Assembly: GCF_017916475.1 (NCBI RefSeq)
Contig: NZ_JAFMTB010000003.1
Coordinates: 531,757 to 595,756, forward strand
Source of the DNA: Patulibacter sp. SYSU D01012
Lineage (GTDB): Bacteria > Actinomycetota > Thermoleophilia > Solirubrobacterales > Solirubrobacteraceae
Direction of reading: 5' to 3'
DNA length: 64,000 nucleotides
Each line of letters opens with the position of its first letter. Within the stretch, counting starts at the first letter, position 1. The notes beneath the pieces were generated by a model. The model was not told the origin of the DNA and made no database searches. It was given only the letters and a program-made list of their open reading frames with translations. Below, one piece after another: positions 51,446-59,539 of this stretch. The position numbers were made by a program, and so were the translations under genes.

Positions 51446-51928
51446 TCAGGCGGGCTCGCCGTCCGCGGCGGCGCGCAGGGCGGCGAGGTCGAGCTTGCGC
51501 ATCGCGAACATCGCCCGGGTCGCGCGGCGGACCCGCTCCGGGTCGCCGCCGCGCATCAGCTCCTCGAGCCCGTCGGGGACCACCTGCCACGAGAGCCCGA
51601 AGCGGTCCTTGCACCAGCCGCAGCGACCCTCCTCGCCGCCGTCGGCGGTCAGGGCGTCCCACAGCCGGTCGACCTCGGCCTGGTCGGCGCAGGGGATCTC
51701 GAACGACACGGCCTCGGTGAACGGGAACTGCGGTCCGCCGTTGATGGCGGTGAAGCGCTGCCCCTGCAGCTCGAAGACGACGAGCATGGTCGACCGCTCC
51801 GGGCCGGGGCCCGCGGGGCCGTAGGGCACCGTCGTCACGATCCGCGACGCGGGGAACAGGCTGGTGTAGAAGGCGGCCGCCTCCTCGGCCTGCGTGTCGA
51901 ACCAGAGGTTGGGGACGATGGGGCGCAC
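51446..51928 (-). CDS. VOC-superfamily protein, PhnB/3-demethylubiquinone-methyltransferase-like
   Basis: A 160-residue glyoxalase-fold protein of the PhnB-like group. It has the characteristic start IVPNLWFDTQAEEAAAFYTSLFPASRI, the block FELQGQRFTAINGGPQFPFTEAVSFEI, and CGWCKDRFGLSWQVVP, where CGWCKD and SWQ(V/I)VP are family hallmarks. Exact function is unknown; despite common annotation it is unlikely to be a ubiquinone methyltransferase. Start GTG 51928 with GAGGAG upstream. It converges on the Ig-like protein gene. Confidence 0.88.
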   Translation of the reverse strand: MRPIVPNLWFDTQAEEAAAFYTSLFPASRIVTTVPYGPAGPGPERSTMLVVFELQGQRFTAINGGPQFPFTEAVSFEIPCADQAEVDRLWDALTADGGEEGRCGWCKDRFGLSWQVVPDGLEELMRGGDPERVRRATRAMFAMRKLDLAALRAAADGEPA

Positions 51929-52079
51929 GGGTGCTCCTCGGCTGCGGGCGGCGGGGCTCGCCGCCCTGTCGGCTCCTGGGACCGGGTCGGCCGCGGGAAC
52001 TCATCGGTCGCGGGCGGCCGGGCGGCGGGCGCCCCGCCGCACGCCGCCGGGCGGACGCCCCGGCGTATGCTCGCCGTCG

Positions 52080-53267
52080 ATGTCCCGGGCCCCCGCCGCA
52101 ACGCTGCCGCTGCTCGCCCTCGCGGCGGCGGCCGTGGCGGGGTGCGGCGAGGAGCCGGCGTCCGCGCCCGCCCGACCGACGCCGCCGGCCGCGGCCCAGC
52201 TGTCGCCCCAGCGGGTCCTCGACGCCCCCACGCTGCGGGTGCGGCCGGTCGCGACCGAGTTCCGCCGCGCCGTGGAGCTGGTGCGCGAGCCCGGCGCCCG
52301 CGGGCGCATCCTCGTCCTGGAGCAGCGCGGCACGGCCCGCTGGCTCGACGGCGCGCGCCCGGCGAAGGGCGCGCCGTTCCTGGACATCCGCGGCACGGTG
52401 CTGCGAAGCGAGGAGCAGGGGCTGCTGGGCCTGGCCTTCCTGCCCGGCTACGCCCGCGAGCCGCGCGTGGCCGTGCACTACACGGACACCGAGGGCGACA
52501 GCCAGGTCGCGATCTACCGCGTGCGCAACGGGCACGTGGACCCGCTGTCGGCCCGGCCGGTGCTCCGCGTCGAGCAGCCGTACGCCAACCACAACGGCGG
52601 CGAGCTGGTCGTCGGACCGGACGACCTGCTGTACCTGGGGATGGGCGACGGCGGGTCGGCGTTCGACCCGCGGCAGAAGGCCCAGGATCCGCGCTCGCCG
52701 CTCGGGAAGATCCTGCGGATGGACCCGGCCGAGGACCGCCCGCGCTGGCGCCGCGTCGCCCTCGGGCTGCGGAACCCCTGGCGGCTGAGCTTCGACGCGC
52801 GCACCGGGGCGCTGTGGGTCGCCGACGCGGGCCGCGACTCCGCCGAGCAGCAGACGGAGGAGATCGACCGCATCCCGGCGCGCCGCCTGCGTGGCCGGGC
52901 CGAGACGAACTTCGGCTGGGCGGCGTTCGAGGGCGGCCGCGAGCAGCAGAACCGGCGACTGTCCCGGACCGGCACGCTGTCCTGGCCGATCGCCTCGTAC
53001 ACCCAGCGCGACGGCTGCTCGGCGACGGGCGGCCTGGCGCTGCGCGGCGGGGACGGCCCGCGCGCGCTGCGGGGCCGCTACGTCTTCGGCGACATCTGCT
53101 CGGGGATCGTGTGGTCGATCCCGGCGGACGCCGGCGGCGGGGCGACGATGCGGCGCGAGGGCGTCCGCGTGCCCAACCAGACGTCCTACGCGGTCGACCG
53201 CGACGGCCGGCTGCTGGTCTCGACGCTCGGCGGCCGGGTCGTCGAGCTGCGCGACCGCGCGCGCTAG
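52080..53267 (+). CDS. soluble aldose/sorbosone dehydrogenase-like lipoprotein (PQQ-type beta-propeller)
   Basis: A 395-residue exported protein. The signal ends in a lipobox (AVAGC, Cys ~21), so it is probably a lipoprotein. The six-bladed propeller shows GSDH-family motifs: EEQGLLGLAFLPGY, YANHNGGELVVGPDDLLYLGMGDGG (His-Asn-Gly-Gly active-site block), DPRSPLGKILRMDP, GLRNPWRLSFD and GYVFGDICSG-like GRYVFGDICSG. It may oxidise sugars with PQQ outside the membrane. Start: TATGCT, 8 nt, ATG. Its stop shares the CTAG with the convergent NlpC/P60 gene. Confidence 0.88.
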   Translation: MSRAPAATLPLLALAAAAVAGCGEEPASAPARPTPPAAAQLSPQRVLDAPTLRVRPVATEFRRAVELVREPGARGRILVLEQRGTARWLDGARPAKGAPFLDIRGTVLRSEEQGLLGLAFLPGYAREPRVAVHYTDTEGDSQVAIYRVRNGHVDPLSARPVLRVEQPYANHNGGELVVGPDDLLYLGMGDGGSAFDPRQKAQDPRSPLGKILRMDPAEDRPRWRRVALGLRNPWRLSFDARTGALWVADAGRDSAEQQTEEIDRIPARRLRGRAETNFGWAAFEGGREQQNRRLSRTGTLSWPIASYTQRDGCSATGGLALRGGDGPRALRGRYVFGDICSGIVWSIPADAGGGATMRREGVRVPNQTSYAVDRDGRLLVSTLGGRVVELRDRAR

Positions 53268-54082
53268 AGCCCCGGCGGGTGGACGACGCGGAAGCCGGCG
53301 GTGCTCCGCGACGCCGTCTGCCAGCGCGAGCCCGTCTGCTGCCGGCCGCTCGTGTCGAAGCGCAGGCCCGCGACGGTCATGAACGTGTGGCCGTCGTTGG
53401 CGTAGATCGTCACCCAGCGGCCCGGCCCGGGCTTGCCCCACGCGGCGAGCGCGCCCGACGTCATCGGCGCGTCGATCAGGCCGGCGGCGGCCAGGGCGAA
53501 CGAGATCGAGCCCGAGCAGTCGTACGCGCTGTCCTGCCAGATCTCGCCGGCCAGCCGGCCGTGGCCGCCGCCGTAGACGTACGGCTTGCGGGCCACCTGG
53601 TTGCCGGCACGGATGATCGCGGCGACCTTGCCGGGCGCGTCGGGCGGCACGGACGCCAGCCCGTCGCCGCCGACGGTCGCGGCGCTCACGAGCTGCTCGG
53701 TGTCGTCGCCGCCCGCGGAGCGCAGCGCGCGGCGCAGCTCGGCCTTCACGGCGTCGTCGGACGGGGCGCCGGAGGGCAGCGTGTCCGGGGGCGGGGCCGA
53801 GGACGACCCCGCGTCGGGCGGCGCGTCGGGCGCGGCGTCGTCGCTCCCCGGGGCGGCCGTGGCCTGCGGGGGCGGCGCGGCCGGGAGCGCGTCGTCGACC
53901 GGGACGGGCAGCGCCGCGCCGGCGAGCGCCCAGCCCTTCAGCTGCGGGGCGGGCCGGCCGTCGTCGGCCGTCGCCCCCACCGCGACCGCGCCGGCCGCGG
54001 CGAGCACGGCCAGGCCGCCGCCCGCCCGCGCGGCGCGCGAGCGCCACCACGGCCCGCCGCCTGTCGCTCGCCCGGTGCGCAT
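53264..54082 (-). CDS. secreted NlpC/P60-like cysteine peptidase
   Basis: A 272-residue exported protein. An N-terminal anchor or signal ~20-42 (AGGLAVLAAAGAVAVGATA), a Pro/Ala/Asp-rich linker ~55-110, and a C-terminal papain-like domain. That domain has PYVYGGGHGRL, DSAYDCSGSISFAL (catalytic Cys) and NDGHTFMTVAGLRFDTS (catalytic His), as in NlpC/P60 enzymes that cut peptidoglycan stem peptides. The ATG (54080-54082) has TATCGT 6 nt upstream. It is divergent from the copper locus and overlaps the convergent dehydrogenase gene by four bases at the stops. Confidence 0.85.
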   Translation of the reverse strand: MRTGRATGGGPWWRSRAARAGGGLAVLAAAGAVAVGATADDGRPAPQLKGWALAGAALPVPVDDALPAAPPPQATAAPGSDDAAPDAPPDAGSSSAPPPDTLPSGAPSDDAVKAELRRALRSAGGDDTEQLVSAATVGGDGLASVPPDAPGKVAAIIRAGNQVARKPYVYGGGHGRLAGEIWQDSAYDCSGSISFALAAAGLIDAPMTSGALAAWGKPGPGRWVTIYANDGHTFMTVAGLRFDTSGRQQTGSRWQTASRSTAGFRVVHPPGL

Positions 54083-54137
54083 GCGGGCACGATAGCCCGT
54101 GGGGACGGGCGGTGGGGCCGGTCGGTACGGTTCGCCG

Positions 54138-54299
54138 GTGCGACGCTCGACGCCGTCGGCGTCCGGGCTCGGGCGTCGTCGCTCCGCGCGACCCGAGGTC
54201 TCCGTGCTCCGCATCCCCTGTCGTCCCGCCGCCCCGCCCGCGGCGTCGGTCATCGCCCTCCCCGTCCTTCCGGGCACGCCCGTCCGGGCCCCGCGGTGA
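54138..54299 (+). CDS. possible 53-codon leader ORF coupled to the CopC-CopD gene
   Basis: GTG 54138 lies 6 nt behind TACGGT (54126-54131), the start-proximal promoter pattern common in this window. The ORF (VRRSTPSASGLGRRRSARPE...) ends in TGA overlapping the CopC-CopD start (GTGA). The peptide has no recognisable domain. It may be a real small protein, a coupling ORF that carries ribosomes to the next start, or chance. Confidence 0.35.
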   Translation: MRRSTPSASGLGRRRSARPEVSVLRIPCRPAAPPAASVIALPVLPGTPVRAPR

Positions 54300-56164
54300 C
54301 CGGCGGGCGCCTCCGTCCGGGGCTCGCCCGCCCCGCCCGCCGGCTGCTGCTCGTGCTGGCGGCGCTGCTCGCGGGCGTGGGCGCCGTGCCGGCCGGGGCG
54401 GCGGCGCACGCGGCGCTGCGGGCGACGAGCCCGGCGTCCGGGGCCGTGCTGCCGGCCGCGCCGCGGCAGGTCGTCTTCACCTTCAGCGAGCGCGTGGAGG
54501 GCTCGTTCGGCGCGCTGCGCGTCGTCGACGACCGCGGCCGGCGCGTCGACGACGGGCGCGTGTCGCGTCCCGCCGGTCGCGACGACCAGCTGGCCGTCGG
54601 CGTGCGGGCGGGCACGGGGCGGGGGGCCTACGCGGCCACCTACCGCGTCGTCTCGGCGGACGGGCACCCCGTGTCGGGCGGCGTCACGTTCGTCGTGGGG
54701 CGCGGAGTCACCGCGGCTCCGCCCGACGTGTCCGCCCTGAGCGCGCAAGCCGCCGCACCGGCGGGCGTCGGCACCGCGCTCTCCGTCGCCCGCGTGGTGC
54801 GGTACCTCGGGATCGGGGCGGCCGGCGGCCTGCTGACGCTGCTGCTGGTCGTCTGGGCGCCGCTGCAGCGCCGCGGGGCGGTGCCGGCCGCCGCCGACGC
54901 GGCGTTCGGGCGGCGCGCCGTGCGCGGCCTGCGGCTGGCCGCGCTCGTCGGCGGCGTCGGCGCGCTCGCGGCCCTCGTGCTGCAGACGGCCAACGCCGGC
55001 GCGACCGGGGTGGTCGACGCGCTTCGCCCGGGGGCGCTCGGCGACGTCCTCGGCACCCGCACCGGCCTGTGGTTCGCGCTGTCCGCCGTCGCCTTCGTGG
55101 TGGTCGGCGCGCTGGCGCCGGCGGCGGTCCGCAGCGCCCGGCCCGGGCGGACGCCGGCGAGCGCGGCGGTCCTCGTCGCGCTCGGCCTGCTCGTCGTCGC
55201 GCCGGCGCTCGGCGGCCACGCCCTCGCGTCGTCGCCGGCGTGGGCGCTCGTCCCGCTCCAGGTCGTGCACGTGGCGGGGATGAGCGCGTGGCTCGGCGGG
55301 CTGCTCGGCCTGCTGCTCGTGCTGCCGCGCGCGGCGGCCGCGCTGCCGGCCGGGCGCGAGCGCACCGCGCTGCTCGCCGGCGTGCTCGTCCGCTTCTCGC
55401 CCGTGGCGCTCGTCGCCGTCGGCGTCCTCACCGCGGCCGGCACGGTGCTCGCCATCCTGCACCTGACGACCCTCTACGACCTGACGGACACCGCCTACGG
55501 CCGCGCGATCCTGGTCAAGGCGCTGCTGCTCGTCGCCGCGATCGCCGTGGCCGTCGTGCAGCGCGAGTTCCTGGTGCCCCGCCTGCGGCGCGCCGCCGAG
55601 CGCGGGGGTGCCGCGGAGAGCGAGGGCCCCGCGGGGAGCGAGGGAGCCGCCGAGGACGAGGGCGCCGCGGAGGGCAGAGGTGCCGCCGAGGGCGAGGATC
55701 CCGCCGACCCGGGCGCCGCGGGTCGTCACGTCCGGACGGCGCTGCGGACCGAGGTGGCGCTGCTCGTGGCGGTGCTCGCCGCGACCGGCGCCCTGGCTGG
55801 CTACGCGCCGCCGAAGTCGCAGGGCGTCGGCCCCGTGGCCGTCGTGCGCACGGCCGGCGACGTGCAGCTGCAGCTCACCGTCGACCCCGCCCGCACCGGG
55901 CCCAACGCCCTGCGCCTGGACGCGCTCGACCGCCGCGGCCGACCGCTGCGGGGCGTGCGCGAGCTGCGCGTGCGGGCGGTGCCGCCCGGCCGGGCCGGGG
56001 GCAGCGACGTCCCCGTCGACGTCGCCTTCGTCCCCGCCGGCCCCGGCCGCTGGAGCGCGGCCGCCGTCCCGCTGGGGACCCCCGGCGGGTGGACCGTCGA
56101 CGTCGTCCTGCGAACGGGCGCGTTCGACCAGGTCGAGGCCGAGCTGCCCGTGCGGGTGCGATGA
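54296..56164 (+). CDS. CopC-CopD fusion copper protein
   Basis: A 622-residue protein. The signal (~1-35) ends before HAALRATSPASGAVL; the new N-terminal His and SADGHPVSGG supply the CopC Cu(II) site in a ~95-residue beta domain. CopD follows with about eight TM helices from ~155 to ~410 (VVRYLGIGAAGGLLTLLLVVW, QVVHVAGMSAWLGGLLGLLLVLP, GRAILVKALLLVAAIAVAVVQ). A Gly/Ala/Glu repeat loop (~425-465) leads to another TM helix and a C-terminal extracytoplasmic beta domain (VQLQLTVDPARTGPNALRLDAL), YtkA-like. It would take up or handle copper at the membrane. The start overlaps an upstream ORF; the stop overlaps the next start. Confidence 0.93.
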   Translation: MTGGRLRPGLARPARRLLLVLAALLAGVGAVPAGAAAHAALRATSPASGAVLPAAPRQVVFTFSERVEGSFGALRVVDDRGRRVDDGRVSRPAGRDDQLAVGVRAGTGRGAYAATYRVVSADGHPVSGGVTFVVGRGVTAAPPDVSALSAQAAAPAGVGTALSVARVVRYLGIGAAGGLLTLLLVVWAPLQRRGAVPAAADAAFGRRAVRGLRLAALVGGVGALAALVLQTANAGATGVVDALRPGALGDVLGTRTGLWFALSAVAFVVVGALAPAAVRSARPGRTPASAAVLVALGLLVVAPALGGHALASSPAWALVPLQVVHVAGMSAWLGGLLGLLLVLPRAAAALPAGRERTALLAGVLVRFSPVALVAVGVLTAAGTVLAILHLTTLYDLTDTAYGRAILVKALLLVAAIAVAVVQREFLVPRLRRAAERGGAAESEGPAGSEGAAEDEGAAEGRGAAEGEDPADPGAAGRHVRTALRTEVALLVAVLAATGALAGYAPPKSQGVGPVAVVRTAGDVQLQLTVDPARTGPNALRLDALDRRGRPLRGVRELRVRAVPPGRAGGSDVPVDVAFVPAGPGRWSAAAVPLGTPGGWTVDVVLRTGAFDQVEAELPVRVR

Positions 56165-56470
56165 CGCTCGCGCACGCGCTGCTGGGCCTGGCGCCCGCCG
56201 TCCTGCTGCTGGCCACGCTGCTGCTCGGCCGCTACCCGGGTGAGCGGACGCTCGCCCGCTGGCGGGCCCGGCGCGCGCGTCCGCGCGCCCGGACTCCCCG
56301 GACGGCCGCCCTGGGCGTGCGCCGCGGCGCCGCCCGCGTCGGGCCACGCGGCGGCCGGCTGGTCGGCGCCGGCGTGGCGAGCCGCCCGCCACCCCGGCGC
56401 GCCGGCGCCCCGGCCGCGCGCCGGGCGCCGCGCCCCCACCGACCGACCACCCCCTGCCCCGGAGCACCCC
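56161..56470 (+). pseudogene. small membrane-protein ORF without its own stop (possible frameshift)
   Basis: ATG 56161 overlaps the CopC-CopD stop (ATGA) and opens MTLAHALLGLAPAVLLLATLLLGRYPGERTLARWRARR, a TM helix followed by a YPGE motif. It resembles small membrane proteins I recall beside copC/ycnI genes in actinobacteria. The frame has no stop until 58089, running through ycnI in the wrong frame, so the natural end has been lost by frameshift or decay, or the reading is only the ~100-residue start of a decayed gene. The end given is the base before ycnI, not a stop codon. Confidence 0.45.
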
Positions 56471-57163
56471 ATGTCCACCAAGCAGTCCCTGACCGTCGCC
56501 GGGCTGGCGACGGTCGGCGCGGTCCTCGCCGCGCCGGCGCTCGCGAGCGCCCACGTCACGATCCAGCCGCCCGACGCGCCCGCCGGCTCGTACGCCGTCG
56601 TGGCGGTCCGCGTCCCGAACGAGCAGGACGACCACGGCACCACGAAGGTCCAGGTGCGGTTCCCGCCCGGCGTCGCGTCCGCCCGCTACGAGCCCGTCCC
56701 GGGATGGCGGGCCACGGTCGCCACCCGTCCCGCCGCCACCCCGATCGACGTGCACGGGGAGCGCGTGACCGACGAGGTCGACACGATCACGTGGACCGCG
56801 ACCGGCCGGGCGGCCGCGATCGCCCCCGGACAGTTCCGCGACTTCCCGGTGGCGATCCGCGTCCCCGACGGCCCCGAGGGCACGGCGCTGACCTTCAAGG
56901 CGCTGCAGACCTACGAGGGCGGGGACGTCGTCCGCTGGATCGGCGCCGCCGACGCCGAGACGCCGGCGCCGACGCTGACGCTCGAGGCGGCCCAGGACGA
57001 CGACCACGGTCATGCCGCGGGCCACGCCGCCCCGGCCGCCGAGGACGGCGACGACGACGGGGGCGGCAGCGACGCCGTGGCCGTCGTCCTGGGCGCCGTC
57101 GGGCTCGTCGCCGGCCTGGCGGGCCTGGGCGTCGCCCTGGCGGCGCGGCGGCGCTCGGCGTAG
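56471..57163 (+). CDS. ycnI: YcnI-type copper protein (DUF1775)
   Basis: A 230-residue exported, membrane-anchored protein. The signal ~1-27 ends before HVTIQPPDAPAGSYAVVAVRVPNEQ; the N-terminal His after cleavage is the ligand of the mono-histidine copper brace of YcnI. A ~140-residue beta domain follows (KVQVRFPPGVASARYEPVPGWRA, ITWTATG, GQFRDFPVAIRVPDG), then a His/Asp-rich stretch (DDDHGHAAGHAA) and a C-terminal TM helix. It would bind Cu(II) on the cell surface. Ribosome-binding site GGAG at 56461-56464. A GCGCGGAGGG/CCCTCCGCGC terminator follows. Confidence 0.93.
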   Translation: MSTKQSLTVAGLATVGAVLAAPALASAHVTIQPPDAPAGSYAVVAVRVPNEQDDHGTTKVQVRFPPGVASARYEPVPGWRATVATRPAATPIDVHGERVTDEVDTITWTATGRAAAIAPGQFRDFPVAIRVPDGPEGTALTFKALQTYEGGDVVRWIGAADAETPAPTLTLEAAQDDDHGHAAGHAAPAAEDGDDDGGGSDAVAVVLGAVGLVAGLAGLGVALAARRRSA

Positions 57164-57167
57164 GACC

Positions 57168-57200
57168 GCGCGGAGGGCGGGCCCGGCCGGCCCTCCGCGC
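57168..57200 (+). terminator. terminator after ycnI
   Basis: GCGCGGAGGG and CCCTCCGCGC form a perfect 10-bp stem around a 13-nt GC-rich loop, 5 nt after the ycnI stop and followed by CTTACGG. It separates the copper genes from the first DsbA-like gene. Confidence 0.65.
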
Positions 57201-57261
57201 CTTACGGACGGTTTACGGCGCATTCAGCGCCGCCAGGCGGCACGCGGGCCAGGATCGGCGC

Positions 57262-58089
57262 ATGACGTCGAGGAACGAGGAACGGGACCGGGCACGAGCG
57301 GCCCGTCAGGAACGGGAGCGCGGCGAGGCGGCCGCGCGCGAACGGGCGCGCCGGCGCAGGCTGCTGCTCGGCGCCGGCGGGCTGATCGTCGCGATCGTCG
57401 CGGCGGTCGTCGCCGTCGGCGCCTTCAAGAAGGACCCGACCGACGGGGCGTCCACGGCGAGGGTCGACGGCGTCGAGGTGCGGGGCGGGGCGGAGACCGC
57501 CGCGCTGCTGCGCGGCCTGCCCCAGCACGGCGAGACCCTCGGGGATCCGGACGCGCCGGTCACGATCCTCGAGATCGCCGACCTGAAGTGCCCGGGGTGC
57601 CAGGCGCACGAGGTGCAGACGCAGAAGGCGGTCGTCGACCGGCTGGTGCGGACGGGCAAGGCGAACCTGGAGCTGCAGCTCGTGAACTACCGCGACGCCG
57701 CGGCCGGGACGTCGGACGGAGCGGCCGCGCGACGCGCGGCCTACAACTTCGCCGGGAAGGACCGGTTCTGGAACTTCGTCCACGCCGCCTACTACAACCA
57801 GGGGCAGGAGACGACGGCGTGGGCGAGCGAACGGACGTTGCGCCGGATCGCGGCGGCGGCGCCGGGCATCGACCCGGCCGGGGTGGACGTGCGCGAGACG
57901 CCCCGCTCCCGCGCGGCGATCGCCCGAGCGGACGCCCTCGCCGCGGCGCTGCGGAACGACCAGACGCCGGCGCTCTACGTCCAGCCTCGCGGCCGGCGCG
58001 AGTACACGCGGCTCGACGACGGGGCGACGTCCGACGTCGACGCGCTCGAGGCGGCCGTGGCGAAGGCGACCGCCCGCGCGCGCGGGTAG
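57262..58089 (+). CDS. membrane-anchored DsbA-like thiol oxidoreductase (CPGC)
   Basis: A 275-residue protein: a highly charged cytoplasmic start (RNEERDRARAARQERERGE), TM helix ~35-53 (LLLGAGGLIVAIVAAVVAVGAF), and an extracytoplasmic thioredoxin-fold domain with VTILEIADLKCPGCQAHE (active-site CPGC) and the cis-Pro loop QTPALYVQPRG. It probably forms or shuffles disulfides in exported proteins. Start: CAGGAT, 6 nt, ATG. Upstream TTAC-type repeats at 57202-57227 recur before the next paralogue. It is separated from that paralogue by a terminator. Confidence 0.9.
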   Translation: MTSRNEERDRARAARQERERGEAAARERARRRRLLLGAGGLIVAIVAAVVAVGAFKKDPTDGASTARVDGVEVRGGAETAALLRGLPQHGETLGDPDAPVTILEIADLKCPGCQAHEVQTQKAVVDRLVRTGKANLELQLVNYRDAAAGTSDGAAARRAAYNFAGKDRFWNFVHAAYYNQGQETTAWASERTLRRIAAAAPGIDPAGVDVRETPRSRAAIARADALAAALRNDQTPALYVQPRGRREYTRLDDGATSDVDALEAAVAKATARARG

Positions 58090-58165
58090 GGCGCGCGCCC
58101 GGAGCGGTGCCGCGAGGAGCCCGGGGGCACGGCGCCGAGGGAACGGCGTACGCCCCGGCCCGACA

Positions 58166-58191
58166 GGAAGGCGGACCGCGGTCCGCCTTCC
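58166..58191 (+). terminator. terminator between the first and second DsbA-like genes
   Basis: GGAAGGCGGACC and GGTCCGCCTTCC form a long perfect palindromic stem, 76 nt after the stop of the first DsbA-like gene. It means the second gene has its own promoter. Confidence 0.7.
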
Positions 58192-58250
58192 TCATCGGAC
58201 CTTTACCCGACGTTCAGTGCGCGGGGCCGGGTTTGCGCCACAATGCCCGC

Positions 58251-59072
58251 ATGTCGTCAGCGAACAAGAAGCGGGAGCAGGCCCAGAAGGCCCGGCTCGA
58301 GCGCGAGAAGGCCGAGCAGGCCGCCCGTGAACGCAGCCAGCGCCTGAAGCTCCTGGGCGGGGCCGTCGTCCTCGTCCTCGTGATCGTCGGCGTGGTCCTC
58401 GCCGCCGGGGTGTTCAAGGACACCTCGGGCGGATCGAAGGACACGAAGGTGCAGGTCGACGGCAACGAGGCGAACGTCAAGGGCGTCGCCGAGACGAACG
58501 AGCTGCTCAAGGGCGTGCCGCAGAACGGCACCGTCCTGGGCAAGCCCGACGCGCCGGTGACGATCATCGAGTTCGCCGACATGAAGTGCCCGGCCTGCCA
58601 GCAGTACGAGGTCACGCACCAGAACAAGGTCGTGGACGAGCTGGTGAAGACGGGCAAGGCCAACCTGAACCTGCAGCTCATCAACATCATCGACCCGAAC
58701 GCGGGGACGACCGACGGTGCCGACGCGCGCCGCGCCGCGCTCAACCTGGTCGCGAAGAACAAGTTCTTCAACTTCGTCCACACGAGCTACTACAACCAGG
58801 GCCTCGAGAACGACACCTGGGCGACCGAGAAGCGCCTGAAGGAGATCGGCGCGGGCGCCCCCGGCGTCGGCGCGGCGGCGATCAACATCCGCGAGACCCC
58901 CGCCGTGCGCGAGCTGCAGGCCAAGGCCGACAAGCTCTCGCAGGACCTGAAGGTCTCGGGCACCCCGGCCTTCTACGTCCAGCCCCGCGGCACCCGCGAG
59001 TACACCCCGGTGCAGGACCCGATCAACGGGCTGACCGAGGCCGTCGACGCCGCCGCCAAGAAGGCGAAGTAG
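58251..59072 (+). CDS. membrane-anchored DsbA-like thiol oxidoreductase (CPAC)
   Basis: A 273-residue paralogue of the preceding protein: charged N-terminus (KKREQAQKARLEREKAEQAARE), TM helix ~34-53 (LGGAVVLVLVIVGVVLAAGV), then VTIIEFADMKCPACQQYE (active-site CPAC) and the cis-Pro loop GTPAFYVQPRGTREYTP. Start: CACAAT, 6 nt, ATG. Its stop is 4 nt before the VKOR gene, so VKOR is its likely re-oxidant. The amino-acid composition, with more Lys and Asn than its paralogues, suggests high expression. Confidence 0.92.
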   Translation: MSSANKKREQAQKARLEREKAEQAARERSQRLKLLGGAVVLVLVIVGVVLAAGVFKDTSGGSKDTKVQVDGNEANVKGVAETNELLKGVPQNGTVLGKPDAPVTIIEFADMKCPACQQYEVTHQNKVVDELVKTGKANLNLQLINIIDPNAGTTDGADARRAALNLVAKNKFFNFVHTSYYNQGLENDTWATEKRLKEIGAGAPGVGAAAINIRETPAVRELQAKADKLSQDLKVSGTPAFYVQPRGTREYTPVQDPINGLTEAVDAAAKKAK

Positions 59073-59076
59073 TCCG

Positions 59077-59532
59077 ATGCTCGACCGGCGGCTGCGCATC
59101 GCCCAGTACGTGCTGGCCCTCGTGGGCCTGGCGTCCGCGGGCTACCTGACGTACACGAAGTACGCCCACGGCGGCGTCTGCGGCGTGAGCGGCGGGTGCA
59201 CGACGGTGCAGCAGTCGCCGTGGTCCGAGCTGTTCGGCATCCCCGTCTCGGTCCTGGGCATCGTGGGCTACGTGGGCGTCCTCGTGGCGCTCTCCCTGCG
59301 CGGCGAGCTGCCCCGCCTGGCGCTCGTGGTGATCTCGGGCGTCGGCTTCGGCTTCTCGATGTTCCTGATGTACCGCGCGTACATCACGCTCGAGGCGTTC
59401 TGCCCCTTCTGCACGACGAGCGCGCTGATGATGACGCTGCTCTTCGTCGTCAGCACGGTGCGCTACCTGCGCGGCCCCGACCCCGAGCCGGCGGCGTCCG
59501 GCGGCGGCGTCGCGGAGCCGCTCGCGCGGTAG
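59077..59532 (+). CDS. VKOR-family disulfide-forming membrane protein
   Basis: A 151-residue vitamin K epoxide reductase homologue with about four TM helices. The loop Cys pair (GGVCGVSGGCTTV) and the quinone-facing CxxC (EAFCPFCTTSALM) are both present. It would pass electrons from reduced DsbA-like proteins to a membrane quinone. It sits between two DsbA-like genes (4 nt after one, 7 nt before the other), the classic actinobacterial VKOR-DsbA arrangement with an extra DsbA. Confidence 0.95.
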   Translation: MLDRRLRIAQYVLALVGLASAGYLTYTKYAHGGVCGVSGGCTTVQQSPWSELFGIPVSVLGIVGYVGVLVALSLRGELPRLALVVISGVGFGFSMFLMYRAYITLEAFCPFCTTSALMMTLLFVVSTVRYLRGPDPEPAASGGGVAEPLAR

Positions 59533-59539
59533 GGCGTCC

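Noticed and set aside
53264..57223. Nearly 4-kb open frame on the minus strand
   Set aside because: Only its 3' part (53264-54082) is a recognisable gene with a promoter-proximal start; the rest is the antisense of CopC-CopD and YcnI, kept open by high GC.
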